A stretch of 64,000 nt of DNA from CAIKBL01 sp964555355 (GCA_964555355.1 CAZKRY010000019.1:1-64000); one strand, 5' to 3'; positions 8,656-18,487 are shown, numbered from the stretch's first letter. Numbers and translations are program-made. Notes: generated by a model not told the origin, from the sequence alone.

Positions 8656-10035
8656 ATGCCGATTAATGCCACAAGAATCACTTATTTTGTAGTTGCCGGA
8701 GCAGTTTTGATATCGACCCAAACGGCGTTTGCCACGGATACGGAAGGGGATGGGTTTGATAGCCCTATTGAAGGACAACTACAAGCCCGCGCACTCAATG
8801 AACCGCAGCGCGCGATTGCAGAGATGGTCGAAGAAATATGTCCGAACGGACTAGGTCGCGGCGTAATCCGTTCCAGCGATTTGCAATCTCGCTGTACGGA
8901 CGTCGTCGTCGCGGTACGCGTCCTCGGCGACCTAGAAGGCGCGGCGACCGCCTTACAAAATCTTGCTAACGAGGAAGTGAACGCCATCGCCACCAGCGAA
9001 GTCGATTCTTCCGCCGGACAAATGGATGCCATTGGTGGACGTCTGGCGAATTTACGCGCGGGGGGACCCAGAATCGCCGTTTCCGCGCCAGGGTTCGATT
9101 CAACGAAGGTTGCCGCTGCAAGCCAAGCCAGCTGGATGTCGGGTGGCAACGCGGGTGACAGTGCATCTCCGTTTGGATTTTTCGTTAACGGCAATTATGC
9201 ATATAACGACAAAGACGCCACTTCCAATGAATCAGGCTTTGAGTCGGACGGGTTTGGCGTTACCGCTGGCCTCGATTATCAAGTCACCGCCGATTTGCTG
9301 ATCGGTGCGGCATTTACCTACAACACGACGGATGCCGATATCCTCGCCAACGCCGGCAATATGGAAACCGATAGCTACGGCGGCTTTGGTTACGGAAGTT
9401 TTCGATTTGCGAACGCGTGGTATCTGGATGCGATGGTTGGTTACACGCATAACGATCACGAACAGGCGCGCAATTTGGCCTATACCGTGCGCGGCGTTTC
9501 GCTCAATCAAACCGCGCTCTCGCAATTGGACAGTCGTGAGGTGGCCGGTAGTCTCAAACTCGGTTACGACCACAGCACCGGCGCATGGGTGCTCGGACCG
9601 TACGCGCGGCTCGATATTGGTGATGTTGAGATCGATGGTTATAGCGAGCGCATGTCCAACCCCGGCGCGGTCGGCTCCGGCGTCGCACTACAAGTCGATG
9701 ATCAATCGTTCACGTCAGTCACAACGGCCTTCGGTTTGAATATTGGGTATGTCAGTACCCAAAGCTGGGGCACTTGGTATCCGCAGGTGTTCGGCGAATA
9801 CGTGCATGAGTTTGATAATGACGCGGAACCCGTTACCGGCCGCTACGTGGATGCCCCCACGTTCAGTTTTTCGATGGGTATCGATGACCCCGATCGCGAC
9901 TTTGCGAATATCGGCGTGTCGTCGAGTTTTGTCATGCAAAGCGGCATATCCGCTTTCGTGTCGTTTCAAACATTAGTCGGCTACGAAGATCTCACCACGC
10001 ACGTTGTCGAACTTGGAGTACGCGTGCCGTTCTGA
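8656..10035 (+). CDS. Autotransporter beta-barrel outer-membrane protein
   Basis: The 459-aa protein starts at ATG 8656, four codons inside a longer TTG-initiated frame. An N-terminal signal peptide (VVAGAVLIS core, AFA cleavage site) is followed by a short helical passenger of about 150 residues. The rest is a C-terminal autotransporter barrel of alternating aromatic strands (GFFVNGNYAYND, GLDYQV, YLDAMVGYTH, GPYARLDIGD) ending in VRVPF, with the terminal Phe needed for BAM recognition. The barrel belongs to the Pfam autotransporter group. It is followed 35 bp later by a secreted FecR-domain gene, a pairing that suggests a joint cell-envelope role. The passenger is too short to be a classical adhesin. 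Confidence 0.85.
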   Translation: MPINATRITYFVVAGAVLISTQTAFATDTEGDGFDSPIEGQLQARALNEPQRAIAEMVEEICPNGLGRGVIRSSDLQSRCTDVVVAVRVLGDLEGAATALQNLANEEVNAIATSEVDSSAGQMDAIGGRLANLRAGGPRIAVSAPGFDSTKVAAASQASWMSGGNAGDSASPFGFFVNGNYAYNDKDATSNESGFESDGFGVTAGLDYQVTADLLIGAAFTYNTTDADILANAGNMETDSYGGFGYGSFRFANAWYLDAMVGYTHNDHEQARNLAYTVRGVSLNQTALSQLDSREVAGSLKLGYDHSTGAWVLGPYARLDIGDVEIDGYSERMSNPGAVGSGVALQVDDQSFTSVTTAFGLNIGYVSTQSWGTWYPQVFGEYVHEFDNDAEPVTGRYVDAPTFSFSMGIDDPDRDFANIGVSSSFVMQSGISAFVSFQTLVGYEDLTTHVVELGVRVPF

Positions 10036-10070
10036 GTCGGTGTAAGCCGCAGCTCAAGGAAGGATTACCA

Positions 10071-10760
10071 ATGCGTGCGGTTGTGATACTGGGAATGGCG
10101 CTTTCGATTTGCCTAATGGAGCCGGCCAACGCTGTGGCAAATCCAGCGGCCGCCAAAGTGATCGTCATGGACGGAAAAGTACTCGCCATCGTGCCCGGCA
10201 CCGCCGCCCGCAAGCTAGCACCCAATGTCGATCTTTTCGCGGGTGAGACCGTCGCCACCATCGGTAAAGCACACGCCTTGGTGGTGTTTAGCGATCTCTC
10301 CAAATACGAGCTCGGCCCGAATTCGCGCCTTAAAATTGAAGCGTATCGATTCGCCGAGGAAGCTACGGACAACATCTCCGTATCGCGTGTGCTAACGGGC
10401 TTCTTCCGTTTCGTATCTGGACAAATCGCGCATCGCAATCCTCGCCAAGTCTCGCTGTTGACGTCGGTCGCGACCATTGGCATCCGCGGCACGCATGTGG
10501 TCGGGGAAGTCACCGAGACCTCGGCGAAAATCGGGCTATTGGAGCCAGAAGAAGGCAATGCGCCGTCTTCAATTGAAGTTTCCAATGCGTACGGTAGCGT
10601 GACGATCAATCAGCCCGGATACGGTACAGAGATCCCGGATGCGCACAGTCCACCTTCGCCACCTCGGCCGATGGATCTGCACACCATGACGCGAAATTTC
10701 CGCGCGGTGCAAACAATGCGCCGCGCGATAGCGCCGCGGCTGCCACCTCGCATGCCCTAA
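10071..10760 (+). CDS. FecR-domain protein, exported
   Basis: The 229-aa protein starts at an ATG with aaggaagg upstream. An N-terminal signal peptide (MALSICLMEPANAVA) leads into a FecR domain whose core is GETVATIGKAHALVVFSD ... TSVATIGIRGTHV. The C-terminal ~50 residues are proline- and arginine-rich. Unlike FecR anti-sigma regulators, it has no cytoplasmic N-domain or transmembrane helix, and there is no ECF sigma gene next to it. It is therefore better read as a periplasmic FecR-fold protein that works with the autotransporter barrel just upstream. Exact role is unknown. Confidence 0.8.
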   Translation: MRAVVILGMALSICLMEPANAVANPAAAKVIVMDGKVLAIVPGTAARKLAPNVDLFAGETVATIGKAHALVVFSDLSKYELGPNSRLKIEAYRFAEEATDNISVSRVLTGFFRFVSGQIAHRNPRQVSLLTSVATIGIRGTHVVGEVTETSAKIGLLEPEEGNAPSSIEVSNAYGSVTINQPGYGTEIPDAHSPPSPPRPMDLHTMTRNFRAVQTMRRAIAPRLPPRMP

Positions 10761-10772
10761 CGTCGAATGCAT

Positions 10773-12245
10773 TTAAGAGCCACTTCCGCGCGTTAACACA
10801 CCGCCCGACACTTGCTGCTCGGAGCCGGTAGCGCCACCCCCCATCGTCTTCATGACTGCGACCGTGTCGGCTGAGATCGCACTCTCCACACGCGCGAGAT
10901 CAAGTGCCGTTGAGAGGGCCTCGGTTTCCGCCTTCAATAGCGAAAGCTTGTCCGCCACGCCGTGTTGGTAACGCTGCGCAGCGAGCGCGGCGACGGCGTT
11001 ACGATCGGCTAACGCGATGGCTAGTGCGGCCCGTTGTTGCTCGCGGCCGGCGAGCTGAGTCAGGGCGGCCTCTGTTTCATGCAGCGCCGCCAAATTCGCC
11101 TTTTCAAATTCAATCAACGCACTCTTTACGCGCGCGTCACTCAGATCGACCGCCGCGCGCAATCGGCCCGCATCAAAGATTGGCGCAAGCAACGAACCTC
11201 CTCCGGACCAAGACTTGGACGCGCCGCTAAATAACGCGCCAATGGCCGTGTTACGTAACCCAAAGAAAAGTCCTAAGGAAATACGCGGATAGAGATCGGC
11301 AATCGACGCCCCGCGCAAGGCGGTCGTTGCGGCAAGCTGTCTTTCGGCGCGCCGAATGTCCGGCCGATTGCGCAGGACGGCGGCTGGACTTGCGAGCAGC
11401 TTGGGCGTTGTGACGGGGAGCGGAGTTTTAAGCGGCGTAAGATCCGCTTCAAGCGTACCTGGATCTTGCCCCATCAACAGCTCAAGTTGGCGCTGCGCAA
11501 GGACCTGCTCGGTGCGAAGCGCCGGCACTTGGGTCGCTGCACCGGCAACCTGCGCACTTAATTCATGCAGCTGATCGCGGCTGATCAATCCGGCATCCGC
11601 AAGCTCTTTCGTCCGAGTCACACTTTCCCGCAAGCGCGTGAGCGTGTCTTCAACCAACGCTAATCGGCGTTCGGCGCCGCGCATTTCGACATACGCGCGG
11701 ACTACTTCGGCGATGACGGTGTTGCGAACCCAGCGCTCCTCTTCGACGGTCGCCGCCAGCGACGCATCGGCAGCTTCGAGCCGGCGCTTCAACCGGCCAA
11801 AAAAATCAATCTCCCATTTGGCGTCGAAGCCCAATTCGTACAGTGAGAAAGTGATTCCGGGCGCAAGACCTGGCAGCGGATTCTGCAGCCGTTGTGCGTT
11901 CGTGGCGAGATTCAATGAAGGGCTAGCGCCGGCTTGCAAGGAACGACGTTCGGCGCGTGACGCGGCGAACTTTGGACCAAACGCACGAATATCTAGATTA
12001 GCCGCGAGCGCGCGTTCGACCAACGAGTTGAGTAAGGGATCGTTAAACCATGTCCACCAGCGCGCCAGAGTCAAATCGGCTTCTGCCTGCGCGGCGTTGT
12101 CATCGTGCCCGCTTGTTACATTTGGGCCGACATTGGTCGGTGCCTGCCAAGCGCCAGGCGCTGGTCGCTCGGGTGCCTGATAATCCGGGCTGACCGTGCA
12201 TCCGGTGAGCCACATCATCATGATGAGTGGGCTAGCTCCGCGCAT
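10773..12245 (-). CDS. TolC/NodT-family outer-membrane efflux lipoprotein
   Basis: The 490-aa protein has a lipoprotein signal ending in LTGC (lipid Cys at residue 16) followed by two TolC-like repeats with long alpha-helical regions (SRAERRSLQAGASPSLNL, LRNRPDIRRAERQL). The RPDIRRAE motif is characteristic of NodT/OprM-type RND or MFS outer-membrane factors. It overlaps the upstream tetR gene by 14 bp and is divergent from the emrA/emrB-like pair, so it probably supplies the outer-membrane duct for that tripartite pump. Confidence 0.9.
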   Translation of the reverse strand: MRGASPLIMMMWLTGCTVSPDYQAPERPAPGAWQAPTNVGPNVTSGHDDNAAQAEADLTLARWWTWFNDPLLNSLVERALAANLDIRAFGPKFAASRAERRSLQAGASPSLNLATNAQRLQNPLPGLAPGITFSLYELGFDAKWEIDFFGRLKRRLEAADASLAATVEEERWVRNTVIAEVVRAYVEMRGAERRLALVEDTLTRLRESVTRTKELADAGLISRDQLHELSAQVAGAATQVPALRTEQVLAQRQLELLMGQDPGTLEADLTPLKTPLPVTTPKLLASPAAVLRNRPDIRRAERQLAATTALRGASIADLYPRISLGLFFGLRNTAIGALFSGASKSWSGGGSLLAPIFDAGRLRAAVDLSDARVKSALIEFEKANLAALHETEAALTQLAGREQQRAALAIALADRNAVAALAAQRYQHGVADKLSLLKAETEALSTALDLARVESAISADTVAVMKTMGGGATGSEQQVSGGVLTRGSGS

Positions 12246-12840
12246 GGTGCGCGCTTAAAAATTGACTGACTGTGCGATTGACGAGCGCGGAGCGTTCGCG
12301 CGGACTCAACGTTACCTTAATTCCCAACAGGCACCGCATATGTTCGTCACCCATCAGCATGCTGAGTAGCAAACGCGCAGACTCGTCAACGCGCTGGAAA
12401 TGAACACCTGAGGAGGCATCGATCCCGCGCAAAAATCGTGAAATTCGTTTGATGGTCGGCACCGCGCAATTCTCATATGCCACCTTGCCGAGCTCCGGAA
12501 ATTGATTTTGTTCGGCAATAATCCGCCGAAACAACGATAACGAACCCGGCTCGTAAAGTAAGTCGACGCAGGCCCGAGAGATGTTACGTAAATTGGTCTC
12601 AATGCTTTCGGTGCGCGATTCCGAATCGTCGATCGCGCGTACGAGCTTGGCGCAGATATGCGAGATGACCGCGGCAAATAGCGCGGGCTTTCCTTCAAAA
12701 TAATTATATAGCGTCGGTTTGGAAACCGGCGCCGCATCGGCTATCGCATCCATGCTGACGGCACTATAACTCTGCATCAAAAACATCCGCGCGCCCGCTT
12801 CCAGGATGGCGTCGCGTTTGGCGTCGCTGAGTCTACTCAT
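12232..12840 (-). CDS. TetR/AcrR-family transcriptional repressor
   Basis: The 202-aa protein has an N-terminal TetR helix-turn-helix (AILEAGARMFLMQSYSAVSMDAIA then SKPTLYNYFEGK, residues ~10-55) and a C-terminal ligand-binding domain (TetR_C, AefR-like). It is transcribed divergently from the EmrA-like gene and overlaps the outer-membrane factor gene, so it likely represses the efflux system through the intergenic region, which contains a palindrome. Confidence 0.9.
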   Translation of the reverse strand: MSRLSDAKRDAILEAGARMFLMQSYSAVSMDAIADAAPVSKPTLYNYFEGKPALFAAVISHICAKLVRAIDDSESRTESIETNLRNISRACVDLLYEPGSLSLFRRIIAEQNQFPELGKVAYENCAVPTIKRISRFLRGIDASSGVHFQRVDESARLLLSMLMGDEHMRCLLGIKVTLSPRERSALVNRTVSQFLSAHHARS

Positions 12841-12865
12841 CGGGGGTCGGAAAGCTCCGGTTGCG

Positions 12866-12875
12866 CAACTAGTTG
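12866..12875. promoter_or_regulatory. Palindrome, candidate TetR operator
   Basis: caactagttg is a perfect 10-bp palindrome in the 92-bp gap between the divergent tetR-like and emrA-like genes, 25 bp upstream of the tetR start. TetR-type repressors commonly bind such sites in the shared control region. The assignment rests on symmetry and position only. Confidence 0.35.
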
Positions 12876-12932
12876 TCCATCACTATCCTACACTACACGG
12901 TTTAGTTCAATAAAAAACAAAAGCTCATCTGC

Positions 12933-13964
12933 GTGCGCGCAATCGTCCGAACTTTTTATACCTTACTGTGGGCCGGTGCCTTTGCTGCCATCGGATTTGC
13001 GGCCATGCACTATTGGAAACTCGAAATGCGTCCGTTCGAGTCGACCGATAATGCCTATGTCCGTGTGCACATGGCATTACTGAGCCCCAAAATCACGGGT
13101 TATGTCAAAGAAGTTCGCTTCGCGGACAATCAACGCGTCGACGCCGGAGATCTGTTGGTGGTCATCGATGGCGCGAGTTTGGAAGCGCAGCGCGCGCAAG
13201 CTATGGCCGAAGTCGACGTGCAGACTCTGCGGCGCGCCACGCTGGAAACCGAGCGACAAGTTCAATCCGCGCGCATTGCGCAGCAAGAAGCCGGCATCGC
13301 CGCCGCACAGGCGAGCGTGGCGAAAACTCGGCAAGACCATGCACGACTAAACGGATTAGTCGAATCTGGTGCCGTGCCGGCTGAGCGGCGGGATGCGACA
13401 TTGGCCGCGATCCGCATCGCGGACGCGGACTTAAAGCAACGCCAAGCGCAGGTTAAAGAGGCGCATTATCAGCAAGCGACAATCGTCGCACAAATGGCGG
13501 AAATTACCGGAGCGCAGAAGGTAGCAGAAGCCGCTTTGCGTCGAATCGAAGTCGAACTAGCGCATACCCGTGTGTATGCGCCAATCAGTGGCGTGCTCGG
13601 CAATCGAAGTGTACAGGTGGGGCAACTGGTACAACCCGGCTCGGCACTCGCGTATCTCATCCCTCAAGAGGAGTTTTACGTGGAAGCGAATTTCAAAGAG
13701 ACGCAGTTAGCGGATATGCAACCCGGCCAACCGGTTCAAATCGAGATCGATGCAATACCGGCCCAGGTTTTTGCCGGCGTCATCGATAGCGCGGCGCCGG
13801 CGAGCGGGGCTGAATTCAGCATCCTGCCGCCAGAAAATGCGACGGGAAACTTCACCAAGATTGTTCGCCGCGTGCCGGTCAAGATCAGCTTCGCACCCGG
13901 CACGGATCTCAGGCGACTTAAACCTGGATTATCGTGCGTCGTCAAAGTTCGGGTGCGCGATTAG
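12933..13964 (+). CDS. EmrA/HlyD-family membrane-fusion (periplasmic adaptor) protein
   Basis: The 343-aa adaptor starts at GTG with a single N-terminal membrane anchor (TLLWAGAFAAIGFAAMHYW). A biotinyl-lipoyl half motif follows (STDNAYVRVHMALLSPKITG), then a long coiled-coil hairpin (about 80-200), the second lipoyl half (TRVYAPISGVLGNRSVQVG) and a beta-barrel domain. The STDNAYV signature is typical of EmrA. It links the MFS pump encoded 24 bp downstream with the TolC-like factor encoded on the other strand. Confidence 0.92.
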   Translation: MRAIVRTFYTLLWAGAFAAIGFAAMHYWKLEMRPFESTDNAYVRVHMALLSPKITGYVKEVRFADNQRVDAGDLLVVIDGASLEAQRAQAMAEVDVQTLRRATLETERQVQSARIAQQEAGIAAAQASVAKTRQDHARLNGLVESGAVPAERRDATLAAIRIADADLKQRQAQVKEAHYQQATIVAQMAEITGAQKVAEAALRRIEVELAHTRVYAPISGVLGNRSVQVGQLVQPGSALAYLIPQEEFYVEANFKETQLADMQPGQPVQIEIDAIPAQVFAGVIDSAAPASGAEFSILPPENATGNFTKIVRRVPVKISFAPGTDLRRLKPGLSCVVKVRVRD

Positions 13965-13987
13965 CGTCGCTCACCAAGTAGCGGATA

Positions 13988-15559
13988 GTGGCAACCCCTG
14001 TTCTTGCGGATCTTCCCAACGGTGAACACGCGCTCTCGCTCAGCGATTGGTTCGGCTTTGCTGCGATGGCGATCGGCATTTTCATGGCGATCTTGGACAT
14101 TCAGATCGTCTCGAGTTCATTGCAGCAAATTCAAGCCGGCTTATCCGCGACACGTGATGAAATCACCTGGGTCACGACTTCGTATTTGATCGCGGAAGTG
14201 GTGGTCATCCCGTTAACCGGATGGCTAACGCGCGCGTTCTCCACCCGCTATCTGTTCGCGATGGCTGCCGGCGGTTTCACGGTGATGAGCGCGTGCTGCG
14301 CGCTGGCCTGGGACCTGCCGTCGATGGTCATGTTTCGCGCGCTGCAGGGGTTTGCTGGTGGGGTCATGATCCCGGCGGTTTTCGCGGTTATCTACACGCT
14401 GTTTCCGCCACGCCTGCAAACGCCGATGACGGTAGTGTTAGGCCTTATCGTCACGATCGCACCGACCGCCGGGCCCGTGCTCGGCGGTTATTTGACCGAG
14501 ATGTTTTCATGGCATGCATTGTTTTTAGTAAATATCGCGCCCGGCGCGGCCATCACCTTGGGCACGTTGCTCTTCGTGCGAGTTGACCGCCCAAACTGGA
14601 GTTTGTTGCGAGAGATCGATTTTCTCGGCGCGTTGTTAGTCGTTGTTTTCCTCGGCAGTTTGCAATACGTGCTTGAGGAAGGGACTCGCGAGCAATGGTT
14701 TGAGAGTCATGAAATTGTGCTGTTCACGATCATCGCGGTGGTTGCAGGGAGTGCAATGATTGCGCGTGAACTCACCATCAAAAATCCAATTGTCGATCTG
14801 CGCGCGTTTCGCGATCCCAACTTCGCGATCGGCTGCGCCTACACATTTTTGATCGGCATCGGTTTATATGTAGTGCTGTATGTGTTACCGGTCTACCTTG
14901 CCGCGGTTAACGGACTCAACAGTTTGCAGATTGGACAGTATTTGGTAGTAACCGGCGTATTTCAGTTCTTGTCTGCGTTCTGCGCCGGGATCGCGTCGAA
15001 ATGGGTCGACTCGCGTGTCATGTTAGGTTTTGGCTTGGTCTTGTACGCGATAGGCGCGTGGCTCAATTCGTATATGACACTCCAGTGGGGATTTTGGGAC
15101 TTCTTGTGGCCCCAAGCACTGCGCGGGTTTTCGATGATGTTCATGTTTTTGCCGGCGAACGCGTTGGCACTGAGCACGTTACCACCGGACGAAGTGCAAA
15201 ACGCAAGCGGTCTTTACAATTTGATGCGCAACCTTGGCGGCGCCATCGGGCTTGCGGTCACCAACACCCTCATCGTCGAGTGGCAGAAAGAGTATTACGC
15301 GCATTTGCGTACATTTGTGCAGGCGGGAGATCAGGCAGTCATGCACCATTGGTCGCAACTAACTGCCCTGCAGCAACAGCACGGCAGTGCCGATCCGGCC
15401 CTATCGGCGCTACGACAGATGTCCTTAATCACTTGGCGCGAGGCGGATATCATGACCTCTAACCAGCTCTTTCAGCTGATGTCATTCCTGTTTCTTGGCG
15501 CGCTCTTGCTTATGCCGTTGGTGAAAAAAGTCTCCATGAACGGAGGGCCCACGCATTAG
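13988..15559 (+). CDS. DHA2-family MFS drug exporter (EmrB/QacA type)
   Basis: The 523-aa protein has 14 predicted transmembrane helices. Motif D1/A-like sequences include MAILDIQIVSSSLQQIQ in TM1 and WVTTSYLIAEVVVIPLTGWL in TM2. The antiporter motif C appears in GLIVTIAPTAGPVLGGYL. It starts at GTG and forms an operon with the EmrA-like gene. It most likely exports hydrophobic toxicants or drugs with the proton gradient. Confidence 0.92.
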   Translation: MATPVLADLPNGEHALSLSDWFGFAAMAIGIFMAILDIQIVSSSLQQIQAGLSATRDEITWVTTSYLIAEVVVIPLTGWLTRAFSTRYLFAMAAGGFTVMSACCALAWDLPSMVMFRALQGFAGGVMIPAVFAVIYTLFPPRLQTPMTVVLGLIVTIAPTAGPVLGGYLTEMFSWHALFLVNIAPGAAITLGTLLFVRVDRPNWSLLREIDFLGALLVVVFLGSLQYVLEEGTREQWFESHEIVLFTIIAVVAGSAMIARELTIKNPIVDLRAFRDPNFAIGCAYTFLIGIGLYVVLYVLPVYLAAVNGLNSLQIGQYLVVTGVFQFLSAFCAGIASKWVDSRVMLGFGLVLYAIGAWLNSYMTLQWGFWDFLWPQALRGFSMMFMFLPANALALSTLPPDEVQNASGLYNLMRNLGGAIGLAVTNTLIVEWQKEYYAHLRTFVQAGDQAVMHHWSQLTALQQQHGSADPALSALRQMSLITWREADIMTSNQLFQLMSFLFLGALLLMPLVKKVSMNGGPTH

Positions 15560-15572
15560 CGTCGGCGCGGCA

Positions 15573-16883
15573 TCAAAGCGCTAACGTCAGTGCGCCCGCA
15601 CCGGCGCATGCCAATAGCACCAGCGGTACGCTCGTCTGAAATCGCCAGAGCGCGACGAAGGCCGCGAGTGACAGCAGCGCAGACCAGGCATCAAACGCGC
15701 CTTGCGGCCAAATCGTATGCATCGCGAAAAACAGCGCGAGGTTTGCAATCACGCCGACGATTGCAGCCGTCATCGCCGTCATCGGCGCAGCCAAGCGAAC
15801 GCTCGCACGCGTGGATTCGACCAGTGGGCCGCCGGCTAGAATAAAAATAAACGACGGCAAAAAGGTAAACCATGTGGCAATGGTCGCGCTCACTAACCCC
15901 GCCCAGAGTGGTGAGACAGGCGCTAACGGCCCGCCTTGATAACCCGCCACAAACCCCACAAAAGTCACGATCATGATGAGCGGTCCAGGCGTCGTCTCAC
16001 CTAAGGCCAAACCGTCCATCATTTGCGCCATGCTTAGCCAGCCATAATGCATCACCGCGCCTTGATAGACATACGGCAACACCGCGTAAGCGCCGCCAAA
16101 CGTGAGTAACGCCGCTTTAGAAAAAAACCAACCAAGTTGCGTGTATTGCGCGCTCCAACCGACCTCACGATAAAAGCCTGCCATTGGCAATAACCACAAC
16201 GCAGCGCCGGCGCCGAGAACCAAACAAAAGCGCCCCAGGCGAAAGCGCGTGTGCGCGTATTCGATGTCGGATGCATCCGGAGGCTCACTGGTGCTGTGTG
16301 CGGCGGCCGGTGCGAACAACCGCGGAGCGGCTGCGCCACCAATGCAACCGAGCGCGGCCGCTATCCCGAGCACCAAAGGGAACGGCGCATGGAGAACGCG
16401 CACTGCGATAAACGCCGCCGCCGCGAGGCAGAACAAAGGCAAGTTGCGGAACACGCGACGGCCAATGCGCACAGCAGCCAATGCAACTAGCGCGACCACG
16501 GCGGGTTTCAGACCTGCGAACAGCGCCAGGATTAACGGCTGATCGCCGTATCGCAAGTAGACAAAGCTTAAGACGACGAGTAACCCAAAAGACGGTAGGA
16601 CGAACAGCGCGCCCGCCATCACCCCACCAAGCGTGCGGTGGAGCAACCACCCGATGTATGTGGCAAGCTGTTGCGCTTCAGGCCCGGGCAGGAGCATGCA
16701 GTAGTTAAGCGCATGCAGAAAACGCGCTTCGGAAATCCAATGGCGCTCCTCTACTAGCTCGCGGTGCATGATGGCGATCTGACCGGCGGGTCCACCAAAG
16801 CTGATGAATCCCAGCCGCAGCCAATAGCAAAATGCGGCGCGTAGCGACACGTTAGCGATGGATTGTTGATTTGAATCAAGCAT
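15573..16883 (-). CDS. ChrA-family chromate efflux transporter
   Basis: The protein has 436 aa from ATG 16883 (gaga about 9 nt upstream); an alternative ATG at 16913 has no ribosome-binding site. The long-chain CHR architecture is visible: two homologous halves, each opening with a FGG motif (RLGFISFGGPAGQIA near residue 30, KAALLTFGGAYAVLPY in the second half) followed by LPGPEAQQLA or GETTPGPLIM. ChrA proteins expel chromate, probably exchanged for sulfate. No chrB regulator is adjacent. Confidence 0.9.
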   Translation of the reverse strand: MLDSNQQSIANVSLRAAFCYWLRLGFISFGGPAGQIAIMHRELVEERHWISEARFLHALNYCMLLPGPEAQQLATYIGWLLHRTLGGVMAGALFVLPSFGLLVVLSFVYLRYGDQPLILALFAGLKPAVVALVALAAVRIGRRVFRNLPLFCLAAAAFIAVRVLHAPFPLVLGIAAALGCIGGAAAPRLFAPAAAHSTSEPPDASDIEYAHTRFRLGRFCLVLGAGAALWLLPMAGFYREVGWSAQYTQLGWFFSKAALLTFGGAYAVLPYVYQGAVMHYGWLSMAQMMDGLALGETTPGPLIMIVTFVGFVAGYQGGPLAPVSPLWAGLVSATIATWFTFLPSFIFILAGGPLVESTRASVRLAAPMTAMTAAIVGVIANLALFFAMHTIWPQGAFDAWSALLSLAAFVALWRFQTSVPLVLLACAGAGALTLAL

Positions 16884-16956
16884 GATCAAGAATCTCAAGC
16901 TTTCATGGCGCACGACCGCGCTATGCTCATCACTGTAGTCTTTTTAGCACGATGCC

Positions 16957-17367
16957 ATGGTCAAGAAACCGACGCTCGCCAGTGCGATGACCCCATTTCC
17001 TTACGCCGTGCCGAAATCGGCGACGATCGAGGAAGCCGATACGCTCATGCGTAAGCATGCGATCCATCACTTGCCGGTTACCGAGGAGCGCGAGATTATC
17101 GGCTTGCTTAGCGCATTCGATATCGCGTCCCGCGCGCATAAGCCCGGACTAGTGGGCGATTTCTTCACTCCCGAACCCTTTGTCGTTGACATCGACACGC
17201 CGCTGGAAAGCGTCTTATTTGAAATGGCCGATCACCGCCTAGAAGCCGCGGTCGTGACAAGACATGGACGCCTTGCGGGTATCTTCACCCAAGTGGATGC
17301 ATGTCGTACTTTTGCCGCGCACTTAAACGCGGCGTATCCGCCGTCTCCAGAAGATCTCGTCGCCTAA
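16957..17367 (+). CDS. Tandem CBS-domain protein
   Basis: The 136-aa protein is composed almost wholly of two CBS motifs: residues ~5-55 (ATIEEADTLMRKHAIHHLPV ... IIGLLSAFDI) and ~65-125 (VVDIDTPLESVLFEMADHRLE ... LAGIFTQVDA). Such stand-alone CBS pairs bind adenine nucleotides and act as energy sensors for a partner protein. No partner is fused or obvious nearby. Confidence 0.85.
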   Translation: MVKKPTLASAMTPFPYAVPKSATIEEADTLMRKHAIHHLPVTEEREIIGLLSAFDIASRAHKPGLVGDFFTPEPFVVDIDTPLESVLFEMADHRLEAAVVTRHGRLAGIFTQVDACRTFAAHLNAAYPPSPEDLVA

Positions 17368-17567
17368 AACCTACCAGTCGGGCTTCCCACGGTAGCCCAA
17401 CTTTCCGTTTTGCGCGAACAACTCCTCGATAATGGGTCTCGATCCCAAAGCGGAAACCGCGTGCCACGCAGCGGTGGAGCATTGCCATCGCTACGCGGTG
17501 CCGAAGGCGAGGCTTTCGCCTACACTAACGGCGGCTTGCTTAACCGTTGGAATGGAGGAGTACACCA

Positions 17568-18452
17568 ATGGCAACGAAAGATATCCAAGTTTGCTTCAAC
17601 GTTCATTTCGATTCCGTCTCGCTGTGGCTGGGCTCGTTTGGGGGTGAGGATTCGCCCTGCGACATTTCGCGCGGCGTGCACGCCGCGCGGGTAGGTACGC
17701 CACGTTTACTCGACTTGTTAGCCAAATATGAAATCAAAACAACTTGGAATATCACTGGCCACTCGATCGAAAGCTTTCCGAAGGAATCCGCGCTCGTGGC
17801 GCAAGCCGGTCATGAACTCGGCTTGCACGGGTATGCGCACGAAAACCCGCTCGCGATGACCAAGGAACAAGAAGCCGCGGTGCTGGATAAGACGTTCGAC
17901 CTGGTGGTACAGCTTTGCGGCAAGCCGCCCAAAGGTTATTCCGCGCCGTGGTGGGAGTTGAGTCCCAACACCATCGATCTACTGCTCGCCAAAGGCATTG
18001 AATATGACCACAGCCTGATGGAGCACGATCACTCGCCTTACTATCTGCGGCGGAACGACAAGTGGACCAAGATCAACTACGCTCAACCGGCAGCCAGTTG
18101 GATGAAGCCGTGGCAACCGGGTCCTTTGACTCCGCTGCTCGAAATTCCCTGCAGTTGGTACCTAGACGATGCGCCGCCCGTCATGTTCGTCAAGAAATTT
18201 CCAAACAGTCACGGCTGGGTGCCGCCGCGCGATATCGGGCAGATGTGGCAGGACCAATTCGATTGGGTGTACCGCAATCTAGACTATGGCATCTATAACG
18301 CGTGCCTTCATCCGGACGCCTCGGGCCATCCGCAAATGCTGATGATGCTGGAGCGCTTAATCGATCACATGCGGCGGCATGAAGGCGTGCGCTTTATGAC
18401 CTTGGGGGCCATTTGTGACGAGTTCAAACGGAAGAATCCTGCGCCGGCGTAA
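17568..18452 (+). CDS. Polysaccharide deacetylase family protein
   Basis: The 294-aa protein starts at ATG 17568 with an excellent ggaggag 8-10 nt upstream; a longer frame begins at 17547 without support. It has the NodB/CE4 fold elements: the catalytic base region (NVHFDSVS, residues ~9-18), the metal-binding HGYAHE motif (LGLHGYAHENP), and GYSAPWWELS. This subgroup resembles PuuE and HP0310-type cytoplasmic deacetylases, with no signal peptide, rather than secreted chitin deacetylases. The substrate is unknown. Confidence 0.85.
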   Translation: MATKDIQVCFNVHFDSVSLWLGSFGGEDSPCDISRGVHAARVGTPRLLDLLAKYEIKTTWNITGHSIESFPKESALVAQAGHELGLHGYAHENPLAMTKEQEAAVLDKTFDLVVQLCGKPPKGYSAPWWELSPNTIDLLLAKGIEYDHSLMEHDHSPYYLRRNDKWTKINYAQPAASWMKPWQPGPLTPLLEIPCSWYLDDAPPVMFVKKFPNSHGWVPPRDIGQMWQDQFDWVYRNLDYGIYNACLHPDASGHPQMLMMLERLIDHMRRHEGVRFMTLGAICDEFKRKNPAPA

Positions 18453-18487
18453 AGCGGTATCTGAAAAAAAGCTTTACCCGCTTGTCT

